From contig QKWP01000050.1 in NCBI GenBank assembly GCA_003550325.1, positions 302,320-366,319 on the forward strand: DNA of 64,000 nt, given 5' to 3'. The notes under the pieces are model-generated. The model had not been told where the DNA came from, ran no database searches, and worked only from the letters and a program-made list of their open reading frames with translations. Origin of the DNA: Gigaspora rosea. Lineage: Eukaryota > Glomeromycota > Glomeromycetes > Diversisporales > Gigasporaceae. How positions within the stretch are numbered: position 1 is the first letter of the stretch; every line of letters begins with the position of its first letter. Position numbers and translations under genes: made by a program. Shown here piece by piece: positions 24,465 to 35,356 of this stretch.

Positions 24465-25764
24465 CAGTGTTGTCACTTGGACCGGACTCGGACTGGACTC
24501 GGACATGGACTTGGACTGGACTTGGACTCGGACAATCAAATTTGTCTGGCAGACAAATACCAAATTATCAACCAAAATTTAAACACAGCTAAACACATAT
24601 AGGTACCTCATAATTACAATTATGTGATTCATTTTGTCACGCATATATACAATTAGGGTAGCTGCGCGATGCAGTCACATTAAAATCAGAAATGTTATAA
24701 CAGAGTGTATGGTGCTATTAGAAAAGTGGCAGCAAAATCTTGCATTTGATTGGGCGTATGGATACACATGATAATAGCTGTGCCAGTGTAATATACTGCT
24801 ATTGTACTTAACCCGGATTTGATATTTGTGTTATTTTGAGATAGCACGAAGATTTATTGAAATTACAAGATGAAGGAACACTTCATCAAACTCTTTTGAG
24901 AGAATATATAATCTTAACTCTTGAATGGGGGTTGCGCAACGGGTTTTGGGCTGTTTAGATGAAGACAGATTTCCTAATAAAAAACTTGAATTCTAAATAA
25001 ACTAAAAAATTCTGATCTTCAGTGTAAGAAATTCAAGCTAATACCTTTAAGGTGGTGCAACAGAAGAATTGCACATACCTAAACAAGATAGGAATAACTT
25101 GGGGATACAAGTTTGTTATGTCGAGAATTTTACAAAATAACCAATAACAGTTTTATTTGGCAGGAGAATGATCCGAAGGATCACAGGGTGATTGTTTTCA
25201 CATGATAATTAAAAAGCATCTGGCTTTGAATTTAATGTGCGCCTGGACCGTGAAGGGGCTCAGGTTGCGAGAACATTAAATTCAAAAGCCAGATGCGCTG
25301 CGAAACATCTAGTAACGGATTCATTTTTTTTCTTTATAACAATAAAGCACTTGAGCTTAATCGAGTCTATTTGGCATACTTTACAACATACATTTATCAT
25401 TAAAAAGAAATCAAAATAATGTAAAAATTATATTCGATTTCAGAAAATTTTAATTTTAAGATGTACAGTACTTATATAACGTTTCTGGTTTTAGCGCGAC
25501 TGCACATCTGCAGCTACACTAACTGATTAATAGCATAGATACTTCGATATGTGAATGGTGGAGGAAATAAGTAAACTCAAAAAACTCATAGCGCAAATCT
25601 CGGACATCGGACAATGTCCGAGTCCGAATATGTCCGAGTCCGAAATATTTTATTCGGACATTGTCCGAGCGACAATCTAGTTATTCGGACTCGGACATCG
25701 GACAATGTCCGAAAATGTCCGCATCCGACAAATATAGCTCGGAAGTCCAAAATGTACAACACTG
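24465..25764. mobile_element. hAT-like non-autonomous element upstream of kinase copy B
   Basis: Terminal CAGTGTTG(T) at the left and (A)CAACACTG at the right are flanked by a perfect 8-bp duplication ACTTTAGG (24457-24464 and 25765-25772), the hAT signature. Subterminal zones hold arrays of GGACTCGGACTGGACTCGGA (24480-24535) and TCGGACAATGTCCGAGTCCG (25597-25740), consistent with transposase-binding repeats. The interior has no transposase-like frame; ORFs at 25237 and 25614 are not credible. The right end lies about 213 bp before the start codon of kinase copy B. Confidence 0.85.
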
Positions 25765-25977
25765 ACTTTAGGTATAAATCCTCCTATGCTGGGCGTAACC
25801 CGAAGTATGCTACTCCATTAACAACCATGATATTCATACTAGCGGATCTTGAATAAATATAACTTCTGATTGTCACCTACTAGTCTATTGTAAATTCTAT
25901 TGTAAAAATACATTACAGCAATATATATTTACCAAATTTTGTAGGATTTACGACATTTTAATGTTAAGATACTAAAT

Positions 25978-27025
25978 ATGAACCCGTCAGAGGATCTAAT
26001 TCAAAAATGCCTTGTTGAAGGGCAGGTTAAATTTTACGACTATACACGCTTCAGGGATATTGAATTGATTGGAGAAGGTGGTTATGGAAAAGTGTATCGT
26101 GCAACTTTCAAGGACAACGAAATTACTGTCGCATTAAAGTCATTTAAAGGTAATAACGTATCTATTAAAGAAATTGTTAATGAGGTAATTGGCATATATA
26201 TTATTAGTTTTTATAGTCATACAAAAAATAGTTTATTCATTTGGTATAAATTATAAATTTCAATAGCTTAAATTACATTGTAGAGTAGACATGCATTCTA
26301 ATATTATACGTCTACACGGCGCTACGAAGAATGAAGGTAAAATTTCTAAGTTTAATTCATAATTTGAATACTTAATTCTTTGGAAATAGATAAATTTCAC
26401 CTATTTGAACTTATAGATAAACAGAATTTAAGTTTCACGCATTATATGTTTGTTCTTGAATATGCTGATAGTGGAACTTTAAGATCATATTTACGAAATA
26501 ACTTTAAGTATCTTTCTTGGTATGATAAGATTAATTTTGCGCTACAAATTGCTAGTTCCATTAAGTGCTTGCATGTCGAAGGTATAATACATCGTGATCT
26601 GGTAATTTTTTAAATTTTCTACTTATGATTTTTATTATCTTCTTAACATTTATATGTATTTATTATTTTAAAAGCATTCAAATAATATACTTGTTCATCA
26701 AAAGAATATTAAACTTACAGATTTTGGACTTTCGAGACGATTGGATGAAGCGACCAATTCAAATCAAAAATTTGGTGGGATTATTCCATATATTGACCCT
26801 CAGAGTTTTGAAGGATCAAGACGCGGAAACAAAATATTTAAATTCAATAAAAAATCAGATATATATAGTATTGGAATTCTTATGTGGGAAATATCTAGCG
26901 GCTACACACCTTTTAAGGATGTTAGTGAACCATATCAGCCTGCATCATTATTGTTGATATTAAAAATGGTCTTCGAGAAAACCATGTCGAAGGAACCCCG
27001 CCTGAATATATTAAGATCTATACAG
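25978..27025 (+). pseudogene. Protein kinase domain (TKL-like) of kinase-TPR gene, copy B, frameshifted
   Basis: Exons 25978-26184, 26267-26336, 26390-26601 and 26675-27025 join in frame with GT-AG introns, all splice sites being intact. Motifs: IGEGGYGKVYRA glycine loop, VALK lysine at residue 54, NELKLHCRVDMHSNIIRLHG around the alphaC helix, LEYADSGTLRSYL, HRDL then HSNNILVHQKN across an intron, TDFGLSRR, IIPYIDPQSFEG and KKSDIYSIGILMWEISSG. One base is missing in PASLLL (26945-26960): the homologous LIIEIKNGLRENH frame of copy A is shifted, so the last part of exon 4 reads out of frame. Expected role is cytosolic Ser/Thr or Tyr signalling. It is the better preserved of the two copies, and a single consensus base error would make it functional up to exon 4. 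Confidence 0.85.
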
Positions 27026-28229
27026 GTATAATATTATATATTTTTATTTAATATATTTTTAATTTAATATATTTTTAATGTAGTATGTCTTTTATTTAAT
27101 GTATTATTTATTTAATATATTTTTATATACTGTATTTCATTTTATGCATTTTTATCGTGAAAAGAAACTTTACTAATAATTTTAATCATAAATAGATTGT
27201 TGGCAGCATAATCCTGATAGTCGACCAGATATTCAGCAAGTCTTTTTACGCCTAAAAGATTTAAATGACAATAATGATCATGATATAAATAAAATTGATC
27301 AATATTTTAATACATTAAAAGTTCATGAACCAATTCATTCGGTTAATCACAGTAATTCAAGTCTATTTATTTCTGATTCAACACAGAAATCTTAATGCAA
27401 GGTTCCTCTTCATCTCTATTAAACTATGATGATATTGGCGATTATGAAAAGAGACTTTTAGATTTAAATAAATTATTAGATATCGATCCAAATAATGTAA
27501 AGTTATTGATAAGCCGTGGAGAAATTTATCGAATGATGAATAGGTATAAGGATTCACTTGTAGAATTTAATAAATCATTAGAAATAGAATCTGATAATGC
27601 TTTTGCATTAAAAAATCGCGGAGTAGCATACTATTATTTAGATAAATATGAAGAATCACTTGCAGATTTGGATAGATCATTAGAAATTGAACCAAGGGAT
27701 GCATTGGCCTAAAAAATCGTGGAAAGAATGATGGATAAATATGAAGAATCGTTGGCTGATTTAAATAAATCCTTAGAAATCGAACCAAATGATGCATTTG
27801 CGTTAAGTAGTCGTGGTTCAACTTATTGCAATATGAATAAATATGAAGAATCACTTGCAGATTTAAACAAATCGTTAGAAATCGAACCAAATAGCGCACA
27901 GACATTAAGCTTTCGCGGTGGAACTTATTTCTTGATGGGCAAATATGAAGTATCACTTGCAGATTTAAACAAATCGTTAGAAATCGAACCAAATGATGTA
28001 TTTGCTTTAAGCAACCGTGGATCAATTTATTATATAATGAAAAAATATGAAGAATTATTTGCAGATTTAAACAAATCGTTAGAAATCAAACCAAATAATG
28101 CATGGATGTTAAGCCTTCGCGGTGAAAATTATCGCATGATGGGTAAATATGAAGAGTCACAAAGCAAATCATTAGAAATCGAACCAAATAATGCATTAGC
28201 TTTAAGAAACCGTGGTGCAACTTATTATA

Positions 28230-28470
28230 TGGGGTCTGTGCCTTGAAAATGACCTTACGGGACTGTGTAGATTTTATGAATAAAAATTAAAATTTCTAGC
28301 TATCCAGTAATCCAATTCATATAAACATTTTTTTATTTTGTAGAACTCACTGAGCTCTACAAAATAAAAAAAAGTTTACTTGAATTGGATTATTGGATAG
28401 CTAAAAATTTTAATTTTTATTCATAAAATCTACATAGCCCCGTAAGGTCATTTTCAAGGCACAGACCCCA
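28230..28470. mobile_element. Tc1/mariner-type palindromic MITE in a TPR unit
   Basis: A 241-bp near-perfect palindrome begins TGGGGTCTGTGCCTTGAAAA and ends with its complement, with about 100-bp arms. The flanks fit a TA duplication (28228-28229 and 28471-28472); a 4-bp ATAT reading is also possible because of the symmetry. Copy A keeps the empty site TTATTATATGATGGATAA at about 7770-7790. Insertion introduces the frame end GSVP-stop at 28246. Confidence 0.9.
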
Positions 28471-28655
28471 TATGATGGATAAATGTGAAGAATCACTTGC
28501 GGATTTAAATAAATCATTAGAAATTGAACCAAATAATGCATTTGCTTTAAAGTGCCGTGGGTCAATTTATTGTATGATGAAAAAATATGAAGAATCACAT
28601 GCAGATTTAAACAAATTGTTAGAAATCGAACCAAATAACTTATGGGCGTTATGTC

Positions 28656-29934
28656 TAATGATGTTGGTCGAAATACTTAATTTTGTCAACTATTTAGTCA
28701 ATTAGGTGTCTAAATATATTTCGACATGAAATTATTTTTTTTTTTGAAATATCAAAGTCTAAATTTGACTAAATGTTTAAATAGTTGACTAAATAAATAC
28801 TATGTGACTAAATGTCTAAATAGTTGACTAAATAAAATACTATATGACTTAAATATAAACAATAAAATTATTATATATGTATATATGTATTTAGCATTAG
28901 CATCGTTGTCAATAATAAATGATTTTTACTATAAATAAAGTGGTATAAGCCTCTAATGTTAAGCTCGTCAACGAGTAAGTATTAGTAGCATCAGTCATGG
29001 CTACAGTAGATATTTTGTAGTCAGTTATTTAGCTTTGTGGCTGCAGGTGGCAGTGCAAGATCCCTATTAGTGGATAGTTAGGCTCTGCGGCTGCAGTAGC
29101 AGTACAAGGACCTTAATAGTGGATAGTTAGGCTCCGCGGCTGCAAGGACCTTATTAGTGGATAGTTAAGCTCCACAGCTGTAGTGGCAATGCAAGGACCT
29201 TATTAGTGGATAGTTAGGCTCCGTGGTTGCAGTAGCATCGCAAAGACCTTATTAGTGAATAGTTAGGCTCTGCAGCTGCAGTAGCAGTGCAAGGACCTTA
29301 TTAGTGGATAGTTAAGCTCCATGGTTGCAGTGACAGTACAAGGACCTTATTGATAAAGCGGTGCAAGGACCTCATTGATAGATAGTTAGGCTCCACGGCG
29401 CAGTACAAGCCCTTATTAGTGGATAGTTAGACTCTGCGGCTGCAGTGGACCTTATTAGTGGATAGGCTCCGTGGCTGCAATGGCTGTGCAAGGACCTGAA
29501 ACAGATGCTTCAGGATGATGTCTCGATTCTCTTTTTAGCTATATGGGCGTATGTTAGATATCTTTTTTTATGCCTGTGTTTTCATGTAGGAAATTTTGGA
29601 ACCGAGAGGTCAGTAGTCTATGCGTTCAACAGGTTGTAAGAATGATTGCTACGTGTTCAAATAATTAGTCCTAGACTAGAGAGGTTTTGTCATAGGTATT
29701 GACGTTTGAGTATGAACGCTAGAGCTTGTTTGGATAGTGAACCTATTCCCATATGTTTTTTCATATAACTTATATTTCTTAATTTAGACATTCGACATTA
29801 TTTAGACATTTCGACATTATTTAGACATTTTGACATAATTTAGAATTTCGGCAATATTTAGACATTTCAGCAGACTAAATATCAAATGTCAAAATATTTC
29901 TACAAGCATAAAACAATTTCAGCTAACAACATTA
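28656..29934. mobile_element. hAT-like element with minisatellite core in a TPR unit
   Basis: Inverted ends TAATGATGTTGGTCGAAAT and the complement of ATTTC...CTAACAACATTA are flanked by a perfect 8-bp duplication GTTATGTC (28648-28655, 29935-29942). Subterminal zones repeat GACTAAATGTCTAAATAG (left) and TTTAGACATTTCGACATTA (right). The middle (about 29030-29500) is roughly ten units of a 49-bp GC-richer repeat (GGATAGTTAGGCTCCGCGG then CTGCAGTAGCAGTGCAAGG). No ORF. Confidence 0.9.
29030..29500. repeat. 49-bp minisatellite inside the hAT-like element
   Basis: About ten units with ACCTTATTAGTGGATAGTTA and GGCTCCGCGGCTGCAG, several shortened. It is the reverse complement of the array at 2395-4205, tying that array to the same element family. 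Confidence 0.85.
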
Positions 29935-30689
29935 GTTATGTCAACGCGGTGAGACTTATCGCATGATGAAAAAAATATGAAGAATCACTTGCAGATTTAA
30001 ATAAATCATTAGAGATTGACCAAATAATACATTTGCTTTAAATCAGCATGAAGAAACTTGTCGAATAATGAATAAGCATAAAGAAAATCTAAAATACAAA
30101 TTGTATCTGACAAAATTATTGCTCCTACATTACAAAAAATCAGGGTTGGTAACGAAGTCTTAGAAGTTTGATTGTGATCATTATGCTGGAAATTTCTTGT
30201 AAATTTAAAAATAGAACTGGGCTTGCAACGTTTAATAGAGTTATAAATACAATATAGCTTTTTATATGAATATATTTGTTTAGCTTTTTATTTTGGTTTT
30301 GTGAGCTATATTAGGTAGAAACTGGACATTTTTCCTTTGATTTTCTTAATAAATTAATTTTTTGTAGCATAACAAGCATGTAAAAACTTCATCTAACCTA
30401 TAATAAATTATATTTTTAATTAATCCTATATAAACTTTATTATTCAAGATTTGAGTTTCAATCTATGCCAAAATTATGCGTATCAAGTAATTTTACATCT
30501 AATTAGATTAAAAAATAAACTTTAAAAGCAAATGTCCTAGTAATATTGTATTCATTTGCAGTTGGTCAAATCGACCAAGAGATTCATTTATTTGGTAACT
30601 GGCTTATTGTATGCTGATCATATGAGAGTTCTTTAAAAAATGATAAATATTAAAAACGAAGAGGTATAGTAATTTATAACCTAATTATT

Positions 30690-30900
30690 CTATTATATCC
30701 CAGATTTATAAAAATGCTACTGGTATAAATTCAAGATAAGTTCGGTCACTTTGGAGGATGGAATTTTCTTGCCATTGTTATTGAAAGGTACTACCCATAA
30801 AATTGAAATAAAACAAGTAGCCCAATGTTTATTAACCAAAAGACAAGAATGCGAATCTTTATTAGTTAGAAAATTGTATCAGGAATGGAGTGCAATGAAG
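30690..30900 (-). pseudogene. F-box protein remnant, copy B
   Basis: The minus strand reads DSHSCLLVNKHWATCFISIL then WVVPFNNNGKK and KVTELILNLYQ before a stop, aligned with the F-box remnant of block A (12935-13126). Upstream of the box the frame is lost, and the downstream repeat region of copy A is deleted together with the 8545-12850 segment. Confidence 0.65.
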
Positions 30901-31006
30901 TACAGTATATGGTTATATGTTGTGTGAAATGTTTCCTACAAATTCGTGCTTTTCCTTTTTGTATGTATAATATGATTAATTATATAATTGAGCATCTAAT
31001 TAATTT

Positions 31007-31811
31007 GGCATTTCCCAATTTTGCCAACACCTATTTCTCCGACACCAATTATGCCGACAGCCATTTTACCGATACCCCACAATTCCGACAACCCCATTTC
31101 CCGACAATTCATTTCCCCAACAACTTACTTTCCCGAGCACTTTTCACCGACATCCTATTTTGCTGACAGCCACTTTCTCGACATCCCATTTTACCGATAT
31201 CCTATTTCATTTCATCGACAGCTATTTGCGAATTAACTTTCATTTGTTAACTATATATATGTCGTGCGTCAGATTAGACCCGGCCTAAATTAGATTAGGG
31301 TTAGGGTAAAATTACGGTAAAGTTAGGGTTAGTTTAGGCCAGTTGTTGCTGATCATTTAATGCTGGTCAACTGATAGTATGTCAGATTCAATCTGATGCA
31401 AGTTTTAATCTAACGCACAACATATATATAAATAGATAACAACTGATTATTAATTCATAATGAAAGCAATAGATCGATTACAATCAATTTTTCCACGGTT
31501 TTTTTGGCTATATAGCCTGTAATAATTTGAATAATTTCCATCATTTTCTATCACATGTGATAATCAAAAATCATTTACGTAATATAAAGCTAATCTATTT
31601 GTAAAGCTTTATTAATAGCTGTCGGCGAAATGGGTGTAGGTGAAATAGAATGTTAGTCAAATGGGATGTCGAGAAAGTGGATTTGGGGAAGTAAGCTGTC
31701 GAGAAAATGGGTTGTCGGGAAAATGTGCTGTTGGGAAGCGGGTTGTCATTGAAATGGCCGTCGGCCAAATTGGTGTTGGATAAATAGTTTTCTGCGAAGT
31801 TTATCGAATCC
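31007..31811. mobile_element. MULE-like element with CCGACA arrays, diverged copy
   Basis: The left arm (31020-31215) repeats CCGACA-type words about every 15-20 bp and the right arm (31615-31800) repeats the complement TGTCGG. The right end GGATTCGATAAACTT (complement) matches the left end GGATTCGTATTATTT of the two sister copies. Flanks AATTAATTT (30998-31006) and AATTATTTT (31812-31820) fit a 9-bp duplication with one mismatch, and the empty site is near 13225 in block A. Small ORFs on both arms are artefacts of the repeats. A MITE is nested at 31260-31421. Confidence 0.75.
31260..31421. mobile_element. Small TIR element nested in the CCGACA element
   Basis: Ends TGTCGTGCGTCAGATTA and TAATCTAACGCACAACA are inverted, with flanking CTATATATA / ATATATATA. 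The interior holds TTAGGGTTAGGGTAA and AGTTAGGGTTAG, telomere-like words shared with the variable-TIR MITEs. Confidence 0.7.
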
Positions 31812-32633
31812 AATTATTTTATATCGAGATAGTTAACGTTAATGTCCACTGTATGAAAGCTGACGTGAGGCTAACACGATAGAGTGATGCTTTCTGATGT
31901 AACATGTAGGTTTCAGAAAGTGTATTCTTTCATATTAATCAAATGTATAAAAGTAGACACCTATTTTAATAAAGAGGAGTTCAATTTTTGTAACTATAGA
32001 ATTTCTATGCCCTTGTATTATATCGGCATAATAGATTCAATAAATGAAATATATGCAGTTCGTCGGGATTTAGAATCAATTTAAATACACTTTTTTAAAT
32101 TCGCTAAAATTATTAAGGATTTTGAACTAAAAGTAAATTTTGAATTAATTTATTGCATATTCAATTATTAAAATTAAAAGCATTTGAGTTTAATTTAAAG
32201 AACAATGCATCACAGAGCTATTTTACATAACTAATATTCTAGCTACACTAATTATTACAAATGAAATTATTAGGATGATGGTTATTTGTACAAGGAATCT
32301 TTGCCTTTTACATTTGCATCAATTTACATTAATTGCCTAATAGTCTTGTGAAATGCTCACAAGCTTATAACTTTTGAAGGAATGGGAATTATTTGAAAAG
32401 TATTTCGGTTCATATGATCCAAAAAGCTAGTTATTAAAATTAAATCACCTTAAAAATTTTAGTTGTGACGATTGATTTGACTACATTTGATTGGAAAAAT
32501 TTTGTGTTACAATTTTTCACGAATAATCATGAAACATACATAAGAGTATTATTCAGAAGCCTATATATGGATTAAATATTTGAAATTAAGCTGCATAACA
32601 TGTCATAGTTTAAAATTCGACTTGTTTTAAAAC

Positions 32634-33549
32634 GGATTCGTATTATTTCACTGACAATCACTTCACAGACATAACACTACACCGACAACCATTTTACCGA
32701 CAAGCTTTTATTACCGACAACTAACTCGTCGACACTCGATTTGCCAACAAGCATGTTTTCACCAACACGTTGATTTTACCGACACACACTTCACTGACAG
32801 TTAATTTTACCGACAAAATCAACTTACCGACAAGCTCATCTTACCGAAATAGAATTTACCGACAAGATTATTCTACCTACAATACAATTCACTAACAAAT
32901 AATTCGCCAGAGCCTTAAGTATCATGGTTGATGCTGAAGTTATAGGGTCTCAATTTGAAACTATAAGCTCTGCTAAAATCCACATATACTCTATAAATAT
33001 GAAATCTATACCAAACCCTACCCTTACCCTACCCTAACTCTATAAGACAAAGAAGAAAAAAACATGCAAAGAAAATTTTAAAATTTTATATCAAAATAGG
33101 TCATAACTTCAGCATCAGCTGTGACAATAAGTACTTGTTATCGTTATTAATAAAATGTGCAATTTTTATTGTAATTATTAATAAATTATATAATACGTAA
33201 TTATTCTTAGTAGTTTATTACATTGCTGTGGTCTCATATGTCAATGAGTTGTATTGTCAGCAATTGTATTGTCGGCAAATCATATTGTCAATGAATTGTA
33301 TTGTCGGTAGAATAAGCTTGTCGGTATATTCTATTTTCGGTAAAATGAGCTTTTCAGTAAGTTGATTTTGTAGGTAAATGTGACTGTCGGTGAAGTGTGT
33401 GTCAGTAAAATTAACTTGTAGGTGAAAAGGAACTTGTCGGTAAACAAGTGTCGGCGAATTTTGTGTCGGTAAAAAAAGCTTGTCAATAAAATGATTGTCG
33501 GTGTAAGTTGATATCTGTGAAGCGATTGTCGGCGATTTGATTGCCACCC
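32634..33549. mobile_element. MULE-like element with CCGACA arrays
   Basis: Starts GGATTCGTATTATTTCAC, ends GATTTGATTGCCACCC, and is flanked by a perfect 9-bp duplication TTTTAAAAC (32625-32633, 33550-33558). Each arm of about 300 bp carries many CCGACA (left) or TGTCGG (right) words. The centre contains an inner hairpin GATGCTGAAGTTATAGGG / AACTTCAGCATCAG and telomere-like CCCTACCCTTACCCTACCC. The sister copy is 58505-59409. Empty site TGTTTTAAAACAACTTGAT lies at about 14120-14140. ORFs at 33257-33570 are repeat artefacts. Confidence 0.9.
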
Positions 33550-33754
33550 TTTTAAAACAACATGATACAAACTACTATATATTCTGTCGATATAATGTCA
33601 ATGAAAATCAAAAAATCCTAAACTATAAAGTTATATTTTTCAAGCCTTAATATATTTGAGAATTTAATTTGTTATATATTATCATTTAATTCGTATTTTC
33701 TATTTTCTTTCACTAATTTTTATCTAATATACAATTGGTGCGTACACAGACAGA

Positions 33755-33965
33755 TTATTCATGGGACCCATTCTTCTCAATTTTGATTGTCGTCTTCCGA
33801 ATAACAAGTCTGATCAAACAATTGAGTCCTTGCTACACTTCGGACAATTAAAAGTAATACTATTCCTATTTATAATATTATCCTTATTGATAATGTTGTA
33901 CATCGAGATCGAATTTTCGTGAGCTTCGAATCAACTTGTGTTAATGAAATTCTAAACTGCTTGGC
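33755..33965 (+). pseudogene. Unrecognised coding-like fragment, copy B
   Basis: Homologue of 14306-14530. FMGPILLNFDCRLPNNKSDQ is readable, then the frame shifts and does not recover. Unknown family. Confidence 0.3.
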
Positions 33966-34224
33966 TGGTTAGAAATTCATATTTCACTTTACAAATGGAA
34001 TCGAAAATTGATTTAAAAAATAATATTTTTATAACAAAATTGAAATTTTATTTGTCAGATTGCTCTATGTCTTAAATATTTAAAAATGACCGAGTTATAA
34101 GAATATTTATTTTTATTTCACAATAAATTTGAAAAGCTTGCTAAATTTTTTGATGGCAAATCTATTAATCAATGTCATGCAATTTTTATTTTTAACACGA
34201 GAAAATAATGGTTTTTGTATAAGA

Positions 34225-34571
34225 ATTTAACTAATTTTAACACCTGGTTAAAGTTATAAATTTTAAACACCCTTTATTTTTATAGAAGTTTTTATATAAA
34301 ACTTATTCTTTAAAGATTAGGGTTAGGGTAAGGGTATAGGTATATTAAGTTAGAGGATGGATTGATTATTTATATGCAAAATTAGATGCCAAAAACTTTT
34401 ATTTAATAGCCCAAGGCTAGTTTTTGTAATAAAATTTTGCGATATTGATAATTTTTTGATTTTTTTCTAAATTTTCTTAAAATTTTCTTTATTTTGTTGC
34501 ACAAGATCCTGCAACCTGATTGGTAAATTACAGGGTGATTACATCACCAGAGGGGCAAGTTAGCAACACTC
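34225..34571. mobile_element. MULE-like MITE, divergent member of the variable-TIR family
   Basis: Flanked by a perfect 9-bp duplication TTTGTATAA (34216-34224, 34572-34580). Block A has the single site TTTGTATAAAATTCTTCAAG (about 14806-14830). Read on the minus strand, the interior shows ACCAATCAGGTTG, GGCATCTAATTTTGCATAT and ACCCTAACCCTAATC in the family order. The terminal repeats are weak. Confidence 0.8.
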
Positions 34572-34723
34572 TTTGTATAAAATTCTTCAAGATCCATTAA
34601 GTACAATATTAAACTGTCCTGGTCAAAAGCATTCAGGCCTACCGAATAATTGATTGTAGAGCAATTAATTGCAATTATTTTGAACTCAATTAATTGATTG
34701 GTTGCGCAACCACAATTAATCAA

Positions 34724-35230
34724 TTAACTTTCTGCCTCCAATTCATCTAATTTATTTTGAATTACTTGCTTCTCCTTTTTGTATTTATCTTTTAATTCTT
34801 TTCCCTTTTTTCGTAATTTGTTTATCATGATATTCAATTATCTTGTTGATTTTCTAATTGTTTTTTCTATTTTCAGCTTCTTCGTTTTTGTTTTTTAACA
34901 AAGTTAATTCCCTTAAAAGATCTTTGTGTTGCGCTTTGAGATTTATTCTGAGGTCTTTAATAGTAGCTTCAAAGTCTTTAATCGTATCTTCGAGGGTTTT
35001 AATTGTGTATTTTGAATTCGGTTCCTTGTAATTCAAAAAATATTTTTTTTTCATTGGAGTGGTGTTCTTTTCTTTTAAATTGGTAATTCACTTTTCCAAA
35101 TCAATGTATTTTGTTTTTAAAATTCAGATTTTAACACATAGTTTTCTACCTTTAATGAATTAATTTCAGTTTCAAAAAATTTCGCATTTTTCAAAGATTA
35201 TCTAGAATTATAAACAGTATGTCATTTATT
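34724..35230 (-). pseudogene. Decayed coiled-coil coding remnant
   Basis: The minus strand gives Lys/Glu/Leu-rich segments in shifting frames: NAKFFETEINSLKVENYVLK (about 35170), a longer open frame 35054-34854 with TIKTLEDTIKDFEATIKDL and RINLKAQHKDLLRELTLLK, and a terminal GKELKDKYKKEKQVIQNKLD ending at TAA 34724-34726. Heptad-like spacing suggests a coiled coil. At least three frame changes or stops separate them. Family unknown. Confidence 0.5.
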
Positions 35231-35240
35231 AATGCATTTA

Positions 35241-35356
35241 CCGTAAAATCTCGAAATAGCGCGCAGGTGTGAAATTACAAAATTTAGCCTGAATTATACT
35301 TAATTCAGGCCAAGATTCGAAATGACGCCCATGTCCACTATTTCAAGATTTTACGG
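35241..35356. mobile_element. Tc1/mariner-type palindromic MITE (CCGTAAA family)
   Basis: A 116-bp near-palindrome starts CCGTAAAATCTCGAAATAG and ends CTATTTCAAGATTTTACGG, with TA on both sides (35239-35240, 35357-35358). The centre AATTATACTTAATT is symmetrical. A partial relative is at 8382-8460. Confidence 0.85.

Larger units (their letters stand above)
27196..30171 (+). pseudogene. TPR-repeat region of kinase-TPR gene, copy B, with two insertions
   Basis: The kinase C-lobe end (DCWQHNPDSRPDIQQVF) is followed by a linker and TPR units. Breaks: one base short at STQKS with TAA near 27393; a frameshift at 27712; a MITE at 28230-28470 truncating the frame at 28246; a hAT-like element at 28656-29934; and an extra A at about 29970. 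Between and after these the TPR reading resumes (28472-28655, and QRGETYRMMK at 29943). The end aligns with copy A, with TGA at 30169-30171. Removing the two elements restores contiguity of adjacent TPR units. Repeat copy number differs from copy A. Minus-strand ORFs 27567-28025 and 28410-28634 are shadows. Confidence 0.85.
25790..34634. repeat. Segmental duplication, block B
   Basis: Paralogue of block A (5365-14873). It carries insertions at 28230-28470, 28656-29934, 31007-31811 (with a nested element), 32634-33549 and 34225-34571 that are absent from A, and lacks the 8545-12850 segment of A. Confidence 0.9.

Noticed and set aside
26625..26957. 110-codon ORF across intron 3 and exon 4 of kinase copy B
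   Set aside because: Wrong frame relative to the kinase motifs; the real frame reads TDFGLSRR.
27567..28634. 152- and 74-codon minus-strand ORFs over the TPR repeats of copy B
   Set aside because: Same antisense shadow as in copy A; the longest is not split by introns only because the repeat avoids stops on that strand.
30885..33570. Pro/Thr/Phe-rich ORFs over the CCGACA elements
   Set aside because: Composed of translations of the CCGACA repeat in each frame; no gene.
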